Part shown: positions 7,120 to 21,580 of the stretch, piece by piece | Layout of the letters: each line of letters starts with the position of its first letter | Numbering within the stretch: the stretch's first letter is position 1 | NCBI RefSeq assembly: GCF_002443255.2 | Contig: NW_019211455.1 | Span: 8,217,959-8,281,958 of the forward strand | Direction of reading: 5' to 3' | DNA: 64,000 nucleotides | DNA from: Varroa destructor | Lineage: Eukaryota; Arthropoda; Arachnida; Mesostigmata; Varroidae | The notes under the pieces: generated by a model | What the model was told of the DNA's origin: nothing | Databases searched by the model: none | What the model saw: the letters and a program-made list of their open reading frames with translations, nothing else | Translations under genes and position numbers: made by a program

Positions 7120-10100
7120 AATGGCCGGTACGTTTTCGATATCATAAAATGAATGTAGTAAAACTGGGATAAGCGGTTGAAATAAAAACACAGAAATCGA
7201 GACCAGTATGTTTATCATACAGAGAAACCACTAAACAGTACTGCCTGGAAACAGAACTAAAAAACGATAGGGACAACAATTACTCGAGATAGTTTATTTG
7301 ATCTAAGACTAATATTAACAATGAGCTTAAAACAGCATAATACCGCTACTATAGGCATAGCGTCCGACTCTATTTAGAAAAAGCTATTTGGAAGCTATCG
7401 ACAGTTAACGAGCGATTTGTTTGCTTGTCGTTGTGTGCTTGTTTTTCAGCGTCTTCAGTACGGCAATAATTGCGTGCGAGCTTTACGAATATTGGACGAG
7501 AACAATATGAAGTCGCCCATCAAGTCTAACTTGACTAACTAAAGGAATGAACTCTTCAAAAGAATCAACAATTAAAGTGTACGTAGTTAGAAGCAGGAAC
7601 CCTCGTTTCGAACGAGACAAGTACGATGACAATATTATCTAGGGCGCATATGAAAGGCCAGAGTTTCCTGTCCTACCCTAGTGAAACGCCCTTAAGGTCT
7701 TGTCCTCGGCCTTATACGATGGTAATTTAGTGAGGCAATATAAATTAGGCTGGCGGATATGGATGCTTGTTGTGAGTTGACTGATTGTGGTCCGCCGTAT
7801 TGTTTAATTATAACTAGGCAGTTCCTGGTAGTGTCGTATGAGCTCTGACAGCAGGGTCATGTTTTGACGGAGTTAACTTTTCATGCCGTCTTAATATGTT
7901 ACACACTTAGCTTTAACTACCTAATTTCTTGTAGTTCACCAAAAAATACTTATTGTAGACCTTATCGTTGAAGGTGCTTTCCTATGGTTGTTTCTTGTCT
8001 TAATTTCGATAAAATTGACTCTCGTCAGTGTGCTAACACTCGTTTTAAGGTCTCACGTCTGTCAAAAACTAAACCAGTTATCTAGCGATACATCATTACA
8101 TATTTCCAATATGAAACACAACAATATTCCAAAAAAGAACTTATTACCTGGGGAAATTATTAGATCTAGTATATGAAATAACAACAGATGCAGCAGCGTG
8201 GTGGCAAAACTCATCTATATACACGCCACATAAATCTTTTCGAAATAGATTCACGTAACATATAATACAGGGAGCACGTTAATCCTTCCCACTGCTGTAT
8301 TTATCAATGCGGTTATTATCGAAGTGTTTTGCCAATAGGCGTGAAGTAGCTTACACAGTACGTGGTCATGCACTGTTCAGCGAAGTGCGACACGACATTC
8401 AAGAATAGTTCATAGCCTTATAAATATGGTACCATTGTTTAGTCCGCTGCGAGTTCTTCTTTCTACTTAAGCGTGCGATAAATCTCAACAACAGGCTATT
8501 GCGAAAGAAAAATATACGACTTGACAACGAGATAACAAGGTGATGGAAGGCCGATTATTCAATTGGTGTTTACAATATCGTTGCCTGGAAACAGGCGCAC
8601 TCGAAGTATTGCGTAATTTATCAGGAGAGAATTTCTACAAATCATGAACATCTAGTTGAATGTATTTTAACGAAACACACGCCGAGAAATGTTTATTTGT
8701 TTACCAATTACGTTCACAAATCCGTTTACGGATGTAACGTAAAGACTGGCTATAGAATTAGCACAAATCGCAAATGGTGAAGACCTGTGACCACACTTAA
8801 TGAGTTCGACTTCGGATTGATAAAAACAGTTTAGCTATATATAGGTTGCGCAATCCGTGTTGAGCCAACTTTTTTCGTAGTTATAGAAAGGTACCACTTC
8901 TGCAAGTAGTGGAATAGTTTCGTTCGAGTTCGTGGCTTCACCGCTGTTAAGGTATTTCCTCTTACGACAACACCTTTATTTCATATGCTTAACAAAAAGT
9001 AGACATTGGTATATCTCTGAAGCAGAATACTTTCGTAAACCAGTATTTAATACTGTCTACATACTAACGATATACGAATTGCGTTATATTTTCACATGGT
9101 AGAAGCATCTCCCTTTGCGTGATATTATCGATGGCGAACCTCTGACTAACTTCTGTGTAATCCACTGAAATCTTACAAGGTTTTATCTCATTCGCAACGT
9201 TTATGTTATAGAAGATTAAGTGCATGTAACACATGCCCATTCTGCACGAGCTTGCACGTACCCTCAAGCATAATATGACAATGTGTGTGAGCTTCGCTTC
9301 GTGCTAATGCTGCCTCTGTTATGCCAGTTAGTTTCACTATCAACCCGCGCGTTTACGTGAGAAGATAAAGGCGTAGTTGTCTCGTGATTTATTCGCCTTC
9401 AGCTCCTGTTTATATTATACTTTACTTACTTTATGTAACGAAGTATCAGCAAACGCTGGAAGCGGAACTGTTATATGTAAATTACTCAACAACAACGAAC
9501 GCCTTCAATTGAGAGACGGAGAAGAGAGGAACTACATATAGTTTTCTTAGAGAAACCGCATACGCGGGACACTATCTGTAATTGTTAGAATTATCATAAA
9601 GTACATATTCATATTTTAGACCACGTTAGTACAAATAGGATACGTAGCTTTACAAAGTTTACAAGCACAACCCTTGTTAGGTTCACGGTATCCTTACGTC
9701 TCGCTCATAAGGTGATGGAGCTCGCAAACCTCTATCGAAATCTAGAAACTATCCAACGAAATCGTATTCGTTTTCTTCGCTAATTTCCATGTAGCGTCGG
9801 TCATAGTTGAGGTTGAGAAAAGAATTGAAAGATTTAGTTCCAGCATTTTATACCATTGCGCCTGCTTCGGTTCCCGGTAAGTTGGAAGCTTCTCTGATCA
9901 CTTACGTACTTAACATCGCAGTGTCGGTTAATACCAATGGTAAGAACCCAATACTAGTTTCAAGGTGGCCGCCTTGACCCGATCCAAGCTTAACAGGTCC
10001 CGAAAGCCAAGCTTTTCCTGGATGCACACAAAGTCGTATACAGTTAAGATACTAATCAGACGTGGTTAGACGTACAAATCTGTACGCATGTATACGATTA

Positions 10101-12464
10101 TGTCTATTCCTAATTATTGATTTTGTACATTCACAAAGTGCACCTCGTCGAGGTTTATCGTTTACGTTAAACTTGATAGTACAACTAGTAGAGGCAAACT
10201 TAAAACTCAACCAAATGTTACATGTTCAAATTCATGATGTTATCACAAATATCTGTGATGTTAGCCCTTGGCGGGTATCAACTGCCGATTTTGTGTGACA
10301 GATCAGCGAAGGGCGACAAATTTTTAGACAGGCCTCAACGAAGTCTAGAGTTATCAGAGAGCTCGTGAAGTTTGAGAAAAACGATCTTCGACAAACATAA
10401 AAATCGGCTTATATAACTGCTAGATCTACTTTTTGTCTATCAGATAAATCACTGATTTGGATTATTTCAACTTATCTGTTGTTAAAGTTGTATGAGGATC
10501 GTGTGGTTAACACGTTGGCAAACGTAGTATTCAGTCATATCCAGGTTTTAGTGTTAATATTGCTATTGATTTCCAGATATTAGCTGCGTTATGAATTCAA
10601 TTGCAAACGGTTGAAGTGTCGATAAGCCTCTATTCTATGCGAACTCTGTCTGCTTAAACAATGGTTTAAATTTTTTATCATCAATTTTATTTATTACAAT
10701 TATCTATTTGAGTTCTTAGGCACGATCGATGGGTTTATCAAAGAGACCTTTCAATCGGAAGGCCAGTTGTTAGGAAGGCGACAATAGCTGGAGAAATATA
10801 AGCAATCGCTTAATGCGTATTACACAAATAACTAACTTGGCTAGCAGACAGAGATCAAAGATGTCGATATGTAAGAAGCCCTTCAATGAACTATTTGTAA
10901 AAACCGCTACGGCCATGTTAATATTATGAATAAGGTCGACTTGAATATGGGCAACAGCCTTGCCGTAGGTTGTCGATCCTCGATACGAGAGAGCCTAACG
11001 CTTTCTACTTGGAAGTTCCATTAAAAAGTGTTTCAATGCTCTTATTCTTAAGCTTATGTTAAGATCTACAGGTTATACGATTCATGTTTATATCAGAAAT
11101 ATAAGAAGAAATATAGGTAATCGTTTTTATTTTTTCGTTGCTGTAATTATTATTGATTTCGATTGTATCGAAATCACGGTGCATGTTGTTATTACAATGA
11201 CTATTGTTTGCGTATAAGAAAGTTACGAAATATATACACGAATATATATACCAACCGATCTGCCATATCTTCAGCGCTGTCAATTGCCTTCGTTGTTGCA
11301 GGTTGTCAGCATTCTTCGATGTGGCGCAATATTGACCCTTTGTGGAAATATTAAAAGAAATGGTACCCTTTCCCTGAACGATGCTAACACTGTAACAAAA
11401 AATAGTTACAATGAACAACAGGTAGTCAAAAACTTATAAACAGGAATTTCGTTTCCGTGACCTTGTCGACGCTCTACGTTTCATCGAACATTGGCTATCT
11501 CGTCGAATTGTTGTCTGCTGAAAAAATGCATCCATGCGAAAATTTACCCTCTTACTTCTAAGTCTTGATTAACAAAAAAAAACACGTCAATTATTCTGAA
11601 AATAGAAGAGTATTTGTTGGACCTGCATTTTGTTCCAGGTACTTTGTCAATGAGGCTTCAACAGACCGTCGAAACCGTTCGGGGTTAAAAGTTTCAGCTT
11701 ACTCACAGCGAAAGCTGCCTTCGATTACGTCGTGCCTGTCCAAATAACTCCAAAAGCAATCGGCCGATGATCCGGAAACGGCTGGCGCAGATTGAATCGT
11801 TAGTCAGAATAACGCCTCTTTCTTCAAATAGTTTGAGACAAGCATTGGTAGTGCTGTTGCACCCGAACGTCTTCATCACACAATGGGATAGGATTTCTAT
11901 GAGTAACAGGTTTAATGAAGTCAGGAGTAACTGCTAAAGGCATGTTCTGCAGGATTCTTTTCTTTTATATAGAATTAACATTCCATCGCAAAAGAATCTG
12001 CCTAAAATGTGTAACTTTCTCCTGTTACAGATGTTAAGGATTATTACCGTGATCAGACGGGAATCAGAGGAGCATTGTACAGTATCTATTCCTGCGACCT
12101 ATAAAATGGAACTCACCATCTTCACTGCTCCCGCATACGTGACAGGGCGGACTCTTGCAGTAAATCGAAATATTACGTACCGGTCATTGTAAAAAAGAAT
12201 GGTCTAATTGATCCTTTATTTAAAACTCCACGCTGCACTGTATCTTCTTGGTAGATTTATATGCTGTTTCTGGAAAACATGAATCTATAGCTGCCCAGTA
12301 AGGGCAATTATGTCGGTCAATTGTGATATTTTATTTTAATGTAATTTTGTTGCTCCAAACAACCTTTCCCGAAATATGTGCGTCCTATTTACATTTTTCC
12401 AGGCACCGTTCGCAATTTTTTTTGGTCTGAACCATCTTTGTTAATAACAGATGCTATTGTTGGA

Positions 12465-12480
12465 ATATATATATATATAT
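12465..12480. repeat. (AT)n microsatellite
   Basis: Eight AT units, next to a T-rich run. Confidence 0.85.
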
Positions 12481-14586
12481 CTCTTTCCCGTTAAAACGTT
12501 TTTAAATTCGAAATATGTTACATTTGTAAATGCCAAGCTCACAAATAGATTGCTTTACAGCTTTTTGAAAGGTTTTGAATTTTCCATAATGTTGTCCATG
12601 AACATTCTGAACGGTTCACCCCTCAGATATTTCATCTGATTAACTATATATACGATATATATTCTCTGTACTTCTGCTACATCTTCATTTTTCTAACTGT
12701 ATTCTAAAATAAATTAGAAAGTTTATTTGGGTTCATTCATTATTTCCGACGAATTACATCCTGAAAGCAAGGAATAACCAGGAAGTTATAACTCAAAAAA
12801 TGTCTGTCTACGATAACTTTTATTAGAATAGCGAAGGTTTTGAAATCGCTTCTCTATCCAATCCAATTAAGATAACCTAGAGATTTGTCTATGTCTATTT
12901 GTTTTTTGCTGCAGAGCCTTGGGATCCTTTGGTAAGAGTGAATAGTGATACGCGATGCTGACACGTATATAGCGATAGAATCTCGCCTGATACTCGGAAG
13001 GTTGATACTCAGATGAAGGCTGATACTCAGATTTACGTGGAAACTTCGCGAATCCATTTCGGGGCACTCCCTCAAAACGAAAGTTGAATGGGATGATTAG
13101 CATGCCTTGCTAACAAACGGGCAACTGCTATTTGCATACAAATTCAGTTGAAAGAAATATTCACATGCACAATTAAAGGAACGTTCCAGAACTGGAGAAA
13201 GATCCACAGCGAAATGCTTATATGGAGCCTGTAAAGCGCTCGTGCACGTGTATGCTGTTTTTGAATTGCGTTTGTTCCTCTCAATCTGACTTAGAACTGC
13301 CTGCTAAATAAATGAGTATTCTTACTTTGAAAGGGGCGGGAAATGCCGATGATATCGAGGATGACTAAGCACTCGAACTGAGCATCTTGCAACGGAAGGC
13401 TTCTTTCATATTAGGCCTGTTACCTATCAACCTATACAGATCATTCTAGACGTTATTAAGGAACGCTTGCCGTGAGGGCTAGGACGCTTGGTACATCAAT
13501 GCATTACATTGCTAGCATAAAAAAAACTCTTATAACATGTATAATTGTTATAGGATTATTCTGGTATAGAGATGAGGCACGAATACTGTGAACGAATTTC
13601 CTTGTGAATTTCTCCGATTGGGCGTTTCCGACATAAATAGAAGATTGGAGCATAGAATGCTTTTTACTTCAACAGATCATTTTCTAGCGTAATGACCAAC
13701 TCAGCTCGTGGAGGTTTGTTGAGAGCGCAATTCAAATGGACAACAAACGTTCTGCAGTTGCTTTTGATCGTCTTCAGTGACATTGACTCTCTAAATACAT
13801 GTAAATTACATATGTGTACGAGGGATTCAGAAGACAAATCTCGTTAGGGCTTTATAGGAAAAAAAATCGGCATATCCCTGCGAATATAAATAATCCATGT
13901 CGGTAAAGAAGACACTGTTAAAAATCTATAAATTTTACTATTGCAGAGGTGACTTAAGCGGCTCTGCTTGGACAATCAGGCGATTGGTGGTTGGAGCGCT
14001 GCCATCGACGAAATAACGATCGTAATTTAAGTAGTTCTAGTAAAGTGCACACAAAAAAGATGTACATTAAAATCATCTATCAGAAAAGCCCGTATGATCG
14101 GAAGGCATTGGTTCGGGCATCGTGGCGCATACGCCCATAGCAATGAAGAGATTTCAAGATTTCATTGCATTGACCTTTTCAGTCAGGCTTCGCTTGCATA
14201 CATAATAGGTACTTGTGAAAGCGTATATCATAATGTAACAGTCGCTTCCACCTGTCACTACCACTGATAATGTTGCTATCTATCGTCAATCTATTTGAAT
14301 GAAGCAGAAGCTGCGCTAGCGAAGACAAAGTGTCTTCCTTCAAAAACATTTCGATTTTTAACAAAAAGTTTGTACATTTTTTATTACTAGAAAATGTGCT
14401 AGTAGTGTCCGCTAAAAGACGAAAATAACGGGAACAAAAATATCAATGGATAAATCTAAACCTTTAAGTAGTTATTGAAGATTAAGGTTTAGAGATTGGG
14501 ATATTGCAGTTTGTGAAAGGGCGTTCGCACTACGTAAAACAGCTGATGCATATAAATTTAATCAATGTCAGAAAAACGGACGATGA

Positions 14587-14589
<3 letters not shown>

Positions 14590-14617
<28 letters not shown>
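14590..14617. repeat. (AT)14 microsatellite
   Basis: Uninterrupted TA/AT dinucleotide tract of 28 bases. Confidence 0.95.
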
Positions 14618-16399
14618 ACCGGTGTAGTTTCTTTTGATAGCTTAAGCGCGTACTCTACGCGCTATACTATACAGTAGCATAGTAACGATTCGATCAGGTC
14701 CTCCTTATAGGTCTCGTCTAGTCTATTTTCATTTAGTTTGTTTGTGGCTGTTATGAAAAAATTGCCACTTACTCTAGTCAGGGGAAAATAGGGTAACTTT
14801 TCTCATGACGGCCATCTTATTATTATTTAACAATGAACAAACTTGGAAACCGATTCTCTAGGCGGCCTAAAAAAATCACTTAAAAGTCAGAGTGCAATTA
14901 CAAACCTTAGCAGCAAGTTATCTAGGCACATATCGGCACGTATATATTTAAATAGTCGTATATTTACTTAAGTTCTCCTTTGCCCGGCAACCTATGTGCC
15001 AAGCGTTAGAAATACTGATATAAAATTTTTACTCAGTTTGAATTTGGAATAGAAACGGAATGAAAAACTATTTACTAGAATGTTGTTATCTAATATTTGC
15101 CTAATATAAAGTGATAACATGTTTTTTAGGTAAAATTTAATCTTATAAGACTTGTGAAGACCGAAGTGCAATGATACATAGCCAGGGTGGCACAACGTAT
15201 TTGTTTTCAGTCAGAAGCGCTTTCCTGCATATAGCCATTGTCGCATAAACAGCATAACTTCGCTTATGTCACAATAAATCTGAGTGTATAATACGCCTTG
15301 TCTATCTGTGGATTGCGGTTTGTATTAAGCCGCGTCACTTTCTCGAGGGCCGCTCATGTATATCGTTGTTATATACAATAAACAATGAACTTTTGAATTT
15401 TTATCTCTTTACGTAGTTCTCTCAAGTTATTACTATTCATTAGGTAATTATAAGTATTAAGACAGAACCATGATTTACTCGAAAAACTAACTTAGGGAAT
15501 CCGAGTTTTACTTTGCATTTTTTAATAAAAGCGAGGATAAAATATCTACGTCTTTGCTCATGTAAAACGATCTCGTAAATTTCAGGCAGCATTTTAACCT
15601 TGTGGAATGGTAAATATGAACCTAATATGAGCAGGTCTTGGAAAGAAAAAAAAAAAGTGGGAACACAAGTGAACTCAACTCTGGTTTCTTTCTTATCGAA
15701 AAGGGGGCCTTGGTTTGGGTGTGCCTTCGAGACGCGTTGCCATGGGCCTTATAGCAGAAGGCGACGAGCAAAGGGACTGAGGTCCTTTACCGTTCAAGGG
15801 TGCATCTGTGTAAAATGCGCGTAAAGCAGTGACTAGCAATTGAGTCACGTCTAATCATTGTTTTACTAGGTTTCTCGTCCACATCTCTGTATTCCATATC
15901 TACGTGAATCAGTGTATGACCGAACGAAATGTTGTCAGTCGAATATTCCGTTTGTACGTGCTCAAGACCGAACCTTATGCTCTTTATAAATTGCCATTCA
16001 CTAGGCACGAAAGACGTGAGACTGAATATTTTCACTAGCTGCTTCATAATTTTTGTCCCAGTTTTGTTCCTCTATTGTAACAGCCTATGTGTAAGACTTA
16101 AGAACACGTTTCTATTCCTCCTTCTTACTTATGTTAAGTCTAGAAAACATGCCATGCGTCACCTCCATGTTTCGGGCTTGACTTCACTGTTGCCTATATA
16201 TGGTGCATGTACGAGTAGTGATTGCAACGCTCGATTTCAACGTCTGATATCCAAATCAATCGGCCGTCAAGGGTCTCGTTTTGAAAAACAACACTCCTAG
16301 ATTAGAAAAAACATGTATACCTATACATATTTTTTTCCAGCCACACGTTTCGCAGGCTAGGCGTTCTTAGACACGGTCTAACTTTGGGTCTCACATACA

Positions 16400-17310
16400 A
16401 ACGTCTACGATTGGTGCCCCCCAACGCAAAGTGAGAGAGGAGAAAGCTAGCGAAGGAAAATGCACGCCAGAGAAAAGATCTGAAAGAAACAGAGAACTGA
16501 GATCCAATGAAATGTCACAACGAGTTACCGGATCCGAGCGAACAGAGAAAAATGGCGGGGTACGTACGTTTGGCTGCTAGCAATGCTGCAGGAGTTGCTT
16601 CCTGCACTAGGGGCACGGGAAAAAACTCAAAAGAAGCGGAGAGAGATAGAAAGTGAACGAGAATCGACTTGGATATGGTAGAGTGAAACAGAAGGCCGCC
16701 AAGGGGACCGACCGCGGTTACAGGGCGGCGTGGATAGGCGGAGGTTTGCCAGAGAAGAACAAGGCATAGAACTCGGGTCGAACAAACTGAAGCCGATCGA
16801 GAATGATCGTCACTGTACTTGAGTTTGACGATCATAGGCAGAAACGTGGTTTCAGTGACAACGGCTACGAAGCGATTTCTATGACACAGGAACACGGCAA
16901 AGAAGGAGATGGAGGACCGCCGCTGAATGAGGACGGGAGTAAAAAAAAGTGTTAGGGATAAATGTGCTGCGGTGGTGGTGCGGCATGCGGTAGTAGAGAA
17001 AAATGCAGGATGTGTAGACATATGTGTGACGGGACGATTGAAGCAAAAAAGACGTTGCTGTGACCAGACTGTGACAGGGAGGGCGTTGAGTTTGAAAGAC
17101 GTTGAAACAAAACGGCCTCGATTATTTAAAACGAGCTCGATGTCGACGATCCGTTGCATTTGCACTCGTTTTCAGGAATGGCGACGACGAAGAACAGGAA
17201 AAATGTATTCCAGAAAACCATGGAGGATACCACTGTATGCTCTTTACGACTGCATTAGATATAGAATACAATCTGAACGTAAAATAAAAGGTGTCTTCTA
17301 ATTATCTCTA
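16400..17310 (+). other. GC-richer, purine-rich island, possible exon(s)
   Basis: The plus strand is clearly purine-rich and CpG-containing compared with its surroundings. Within it an ATG-initiated frame of 124 codons runs 16,927-17,301. A good splice-acceptor-like sequence (CTCGTTTTCAG) ends at 17,175, and an AATAAA lies at about 17,282-17,287. Together these look like the 3' part of a transcript, but no protein family is recognisable. The 216-codon frame on the opposite, pyrimidine-rich strand starts with GTG and is best explained by stop-codon depletion. Confidence 0.3.
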
Positions 17311-20300
17311 GCGTAGCTGAAATACATAAGATATACATGTAGGAAAAGTATAACGACAGAATAAATTTACTGGCGCGTACATTGCAAGTGTCTTACTGCT
17401 AGAAAGTGTTTTTCTGCTGATTACCAGCGACAGATGAACATTGTGATTACTTTTTTTAACGATTTAGCTGGAAAACTGAGCAAGGCTGATACAGGACATT
17501 TTCAGTTCAACAATTTTATGTCTAAAATATAATTGTTTATTCACAGGTAGTTTTTTTTTATAACTATGGTTATGTTGAGGCCTGATTTCGTAGGGCTAGA
17601 CACGTCCATCGTCTAAATTCAGGTTTGAAGTTCGTTTAAGTTCTCGTTATTGTTTGCTATCACTATCTGATTGAAACCTGCTGTCAGCGTAAGGAAAGCA
17701 GAACCTGCCATTGGATTAAAATAAATATCAACATTTTAAAGAATTTGTACGTTTGTATAACGGATCGATTTACGAGGAGTTTTTAAAACCTAAGCCCGCT
17801 TTCAGCACCATTGGAATTATAGAGGGTTTATTCCAGAAACAGTTATTTAGGTTGCACAATAAGTAGGCCGTTTAGCTAGGCTTCAATGCGACATATGAGC
17901 GGGAAGCATCTTAATCCGGTAAAGGTTGAACGTCTTGAAAAAGAAATTCAAACTATCCAGTCCTGTTTCGAATGTGTAGAGGCGCTTTTAATCAAACTTC
18001 AACGAAGTTTTGCCTTTAAGTTAAGTGTAAAATGTTCATCATTAAAGCCGTTATTATAATGCTATAAACTGCCATGGGTCTACCAAGCAGCTGGCTTTAG
18101 TTCTCTTTTTCACTCGACGTTTGACTCCTGTTCCAACCACAATTTTTGAGCTTCTGCGATAAGATAAAAGGTATTTGAACTGGTTCTTTCGTATCTGTTG
18201 TACATAGAGACTAATGTATATATACATAGAATCATCACCGAGCTTCAAATTATATTATATAGACTAACTAGATAACAAATACGATATGAATTTTTGTGTA
18301 TGGCACTTTTCTACCTTTCACCGTTCACACCCGTTTTTTTAATACTTCGTTATGTTAACAAGTCTGGATAAAGAAGTGCACACTAGTAAAGGATTTTAAT
18401 GTTGATTTAGCACGTTGCTGTATAGGCTTCAAATCCTGATGGCTTCATCTTTTTTGAAATAGCTGTGAGTAAATGGAGAACTCTGTGATTTTTTCTGAGG
18501 CAAAAAGGGTGCAGACTCATTGGGTGGATACAAGCATGAAATAGCCGAACTGCGTTTGCCAACTGACAAATAGTGAGAGTCGCAGCTTAGAGACAGAGTC
18601 AAAGATGGTCATACAATCAGTGTTAGGCAATTTAATATTGATAATTGAGTTTAACGATGTCCCACCTTCCGACAAAGCTACACTAGGGAAAATGTTATTT
18701 TTCGATTCCTGCACGGCAAATTTATCTCCGCTCTACTCCACGTAGCTTCGACATTGGATTATCACCGTTTGTGACGAATGTTCAAGCCACTACTTTGCCC
18801 GCTTAATCCGCTGAGATGACAATTAGATTTGATGATAAAGGCTCGACAAAGCTTGGACCCGAACCCAAACGAGAACAACTGCTATGACCCTGAATCCGCA
18901 TTTGCACGCAAACATGATTCTATCATTCAGTTTATTTCACGGTGCCGAATCCTACAAGACTGTTTGAATCTTAAGGCATATATATGTAAACTGTTGAAAT
19001 CATCCTTTCTGCATATGTGGCTGACGAGTAGCTTGCCGAACGATGTTGACGCCCTTCTCCAGAATTAAGATCCGCTTTCAGGGATGGTAACACTATTAAA
19101 TACGTCAAAGGTAAGAAGGACGCTTCCGCGTTAATTGCCGTAATTGACGATGCTAAAATGACGTCGTTGTCCTGTCCCGACTTACGTCAGTTATTGAGTT
19201 GGATAAGCAAGCTGACTTGTCCTGAACGAATTTCTTTCAACATTCAAATGATCTACCTATAAAGTGATATGCTGAAGCGAACCAGGCATACTTTTATAGA
19301 AATATGTGTCTCTTTTTCAAAAATATACGCTGGATATTCTGTAAAGCACAGGCGCTCACAAGCGGTTTCCTGTGTTGCGAATTGAATTGTACTTTTTTAT
19401 TGTCTCATTTAATCACTTTTTATTTTCTTCTTTCACAAATACTAGACGTGGACTCACGTGATCGGTCACGCTTAATCTATGGCGTGCGTATTGTTTACCG
19501 TAAGTACTAAGCAAAATCACAGTAAACAGAATGCGATGAGTACATCCCGTTTCATGTAAATTGTTTCCTTACAAAATTTACAAAAATTACACGTGCACCT
19601 GCCATTGCCAATGTGAAACAAATTTTATTAAACCAATGGTGTTCTTATGGCAAACTTTAAGGAGAGTAGCTTCGGTTTTTAGTACAGGCAAGGCAACGAA
19701 AAGATCTTGTCCTTGATCTAGCTCGAATGACGTTTTCACAGTGACTCACTTCGTAGCCTTCAATATGCCTAGTTACAACTTCAGGCCGCTTAGACCAATT
19801 CTTACGGTTAGTTCTACGGGGTAACCTCGTCATCTTGACAGCACGTGATAACTACGTCAATTTCCATACACCTTAGCAACCTTAGATAGGGCTGAATCGC
19901 ATAGCATAAGCGGGGCAATTGCAAACCAAAACAGTGTACATTTCTTGCCTTGTTTCTACTGAATATATTTGTATTGAATTAACTTCTGGAGGGCCTCCTC
20001 TGGGCCGCGTTTGGTAACATATTGTGGTAATTCGCAACCATCGCATCTACGTTAGTCTATACAGTGAGCACTAATCCTGCTTGCTGTTAGCTAATTTAAC
20101 AGATTCAGTCGGTAAAGTCGAAAAGCAATGCCCGTAAGTCTGTGGATTTAGGCAGCTGTAGCTAATTAATTGAAATAGAAATTAATAATTACAGTTAATT
20201 CTGTTAACCAACCGGCGCGTTTCTACATTAGAGCAAGCGTTCGCTCGTTCAGTGAAAAATATGGGTATCTCATCAGGTACCATTTTGCAATAGCATGTTT

Positions 20301-20685
20301 ATCAGCCGATTTCCACGGTGTATTCGCTGGTGACCCCACCTCATTTCGTGCTGGGAGTCAGCGGTTTAATAAGAAGCTTAACTACAGTAACGGACGTAAA
20401 ATTCAAGAGAGCTGTCTTAGCTTATCGGTATGATGAGCCGATGAAACATTCGTCTATGCACGCTTCATTGCACAGACTGAACTCGCAATAACGGCCCTTC
20501 ACAGTCCAATAAACGTTTTAATTAAATCTTTTGCCGAGATGCTTCTACGAGGTACAACAACCTTTTCATTTGATGGTTTGTCCGAGCTCACATGACATTA
20601 ATAGGTAAAATTGAAAAATCTTTTAGAAAAAATTGCATTATATACACAAAATAAATCATCGGCAGCTTCGATGATTGTAATTAAT

Positions 20686-20710
20686 GAAGAAGAAGAAGAA
20701 GAAGAAGAAG
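20686..20710. repeat. (GAA)8 microsatellite
   Basis: Eight uninterrupted GAA units plus one G. Confidence 0.95.
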
Positions 20711-21552
20711 TCAAACCGCTTGATCTCGTTGCCCACCTTTGTTGATCTATTACAAACAGGTGAAAATAAAAAAAAAGAATAAAAAAACGTTTTCGTGACT
20801 GTCTCGAGTGAAATTGTATTTCGTCCTCACCAACTAGCTCTGTCGGTCAGTGCAGTGTTATACTTTTTCCAAGAAGCTTAAACAGCGCATAGCTAAGGCG
20901 ATGGAGGTTTGTATGATCAGAGCAATCTTCGCGCGGCTCATAGAGCGAATGAAACAGAACAAACTCCACTACAGGTACGATGGAAAAGGATTCTCTCTGA
21001 TCAATACACAGGTCACACGCAGGCCGTAGACTGCAGACTTGGTGCGTCTCTGAAAATAGTTTCGTCGTGACACCGTGGTAACATCAATACCGATAAGTAA
21101 TTCGTTTACCTCATAACTAGAGCATACATCTGATAACATAAACGATGTTGATAACCTTAACTTAAGCAGCCAATATTTTGTATATATACGAATCTACTCA
21201 GCACGCTATTTTCGATCTATAGACCACTTTTTGGGGGTAGCGAAATAGCAGATGATCGAGTACTCACGAGCTAACTGAATAGACGCCAAGCACCCGACAA
21301 TGAACACACAGTATCATGATGGCTTAATAAGGCTTAAACGTAAATTTAAGACCCCATGATATAATTAGGTTCAAAACCTAGACTACAAACATTTTGTTTT
21401 TACAGGCAGTTACCATTCGAAGCGATACTTAACTAATGCGATAGGACAGTAGAGCTTGCTACTTCGATTCAATAAGGTTTTATTCCTAAGAACAAGAATA
21501 ATAATAGTCGCAGCGTTATCTATTGAGGCCTCCTATTAACTAATGTCGGTAG

Positions 21553-21580
21553 ATCACGATCTGAGAATGTAGATCGTGAT
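21553..21580. repeat. 10-bp perfect inverted repeat
   Basis: ATCACGATCT and AGATCGTGAT are exact reverse complements around the 8-nt loop GAGAATGT. Purpose unknown. Confidence 0.8.

Larger units (their letters stand above)
7120..16390. other. Long AT-rich non-coding stretch
   Basis: No gene recognised on either strand. Frames rarely exceed 120 codons, start at non-ATG codons or overlap each other, and match no family I know. AT microsatellites occur at 12,465 and 14,590. It could be intronic or intergenic DNA. Confidence 0.4.

Noticed and set aside
7006..7218. Hydrophobic frame with an alternating Ile/Tyr stretch
   Set aside because: The stretch is a translation of the (AT)17 microsatellite.
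16515..17165. 216-codon frame on minus
   Set aside because: It starts at GTG and is the pyrimidine-rich complement of a purine-rich island. Its length is explained by composition.
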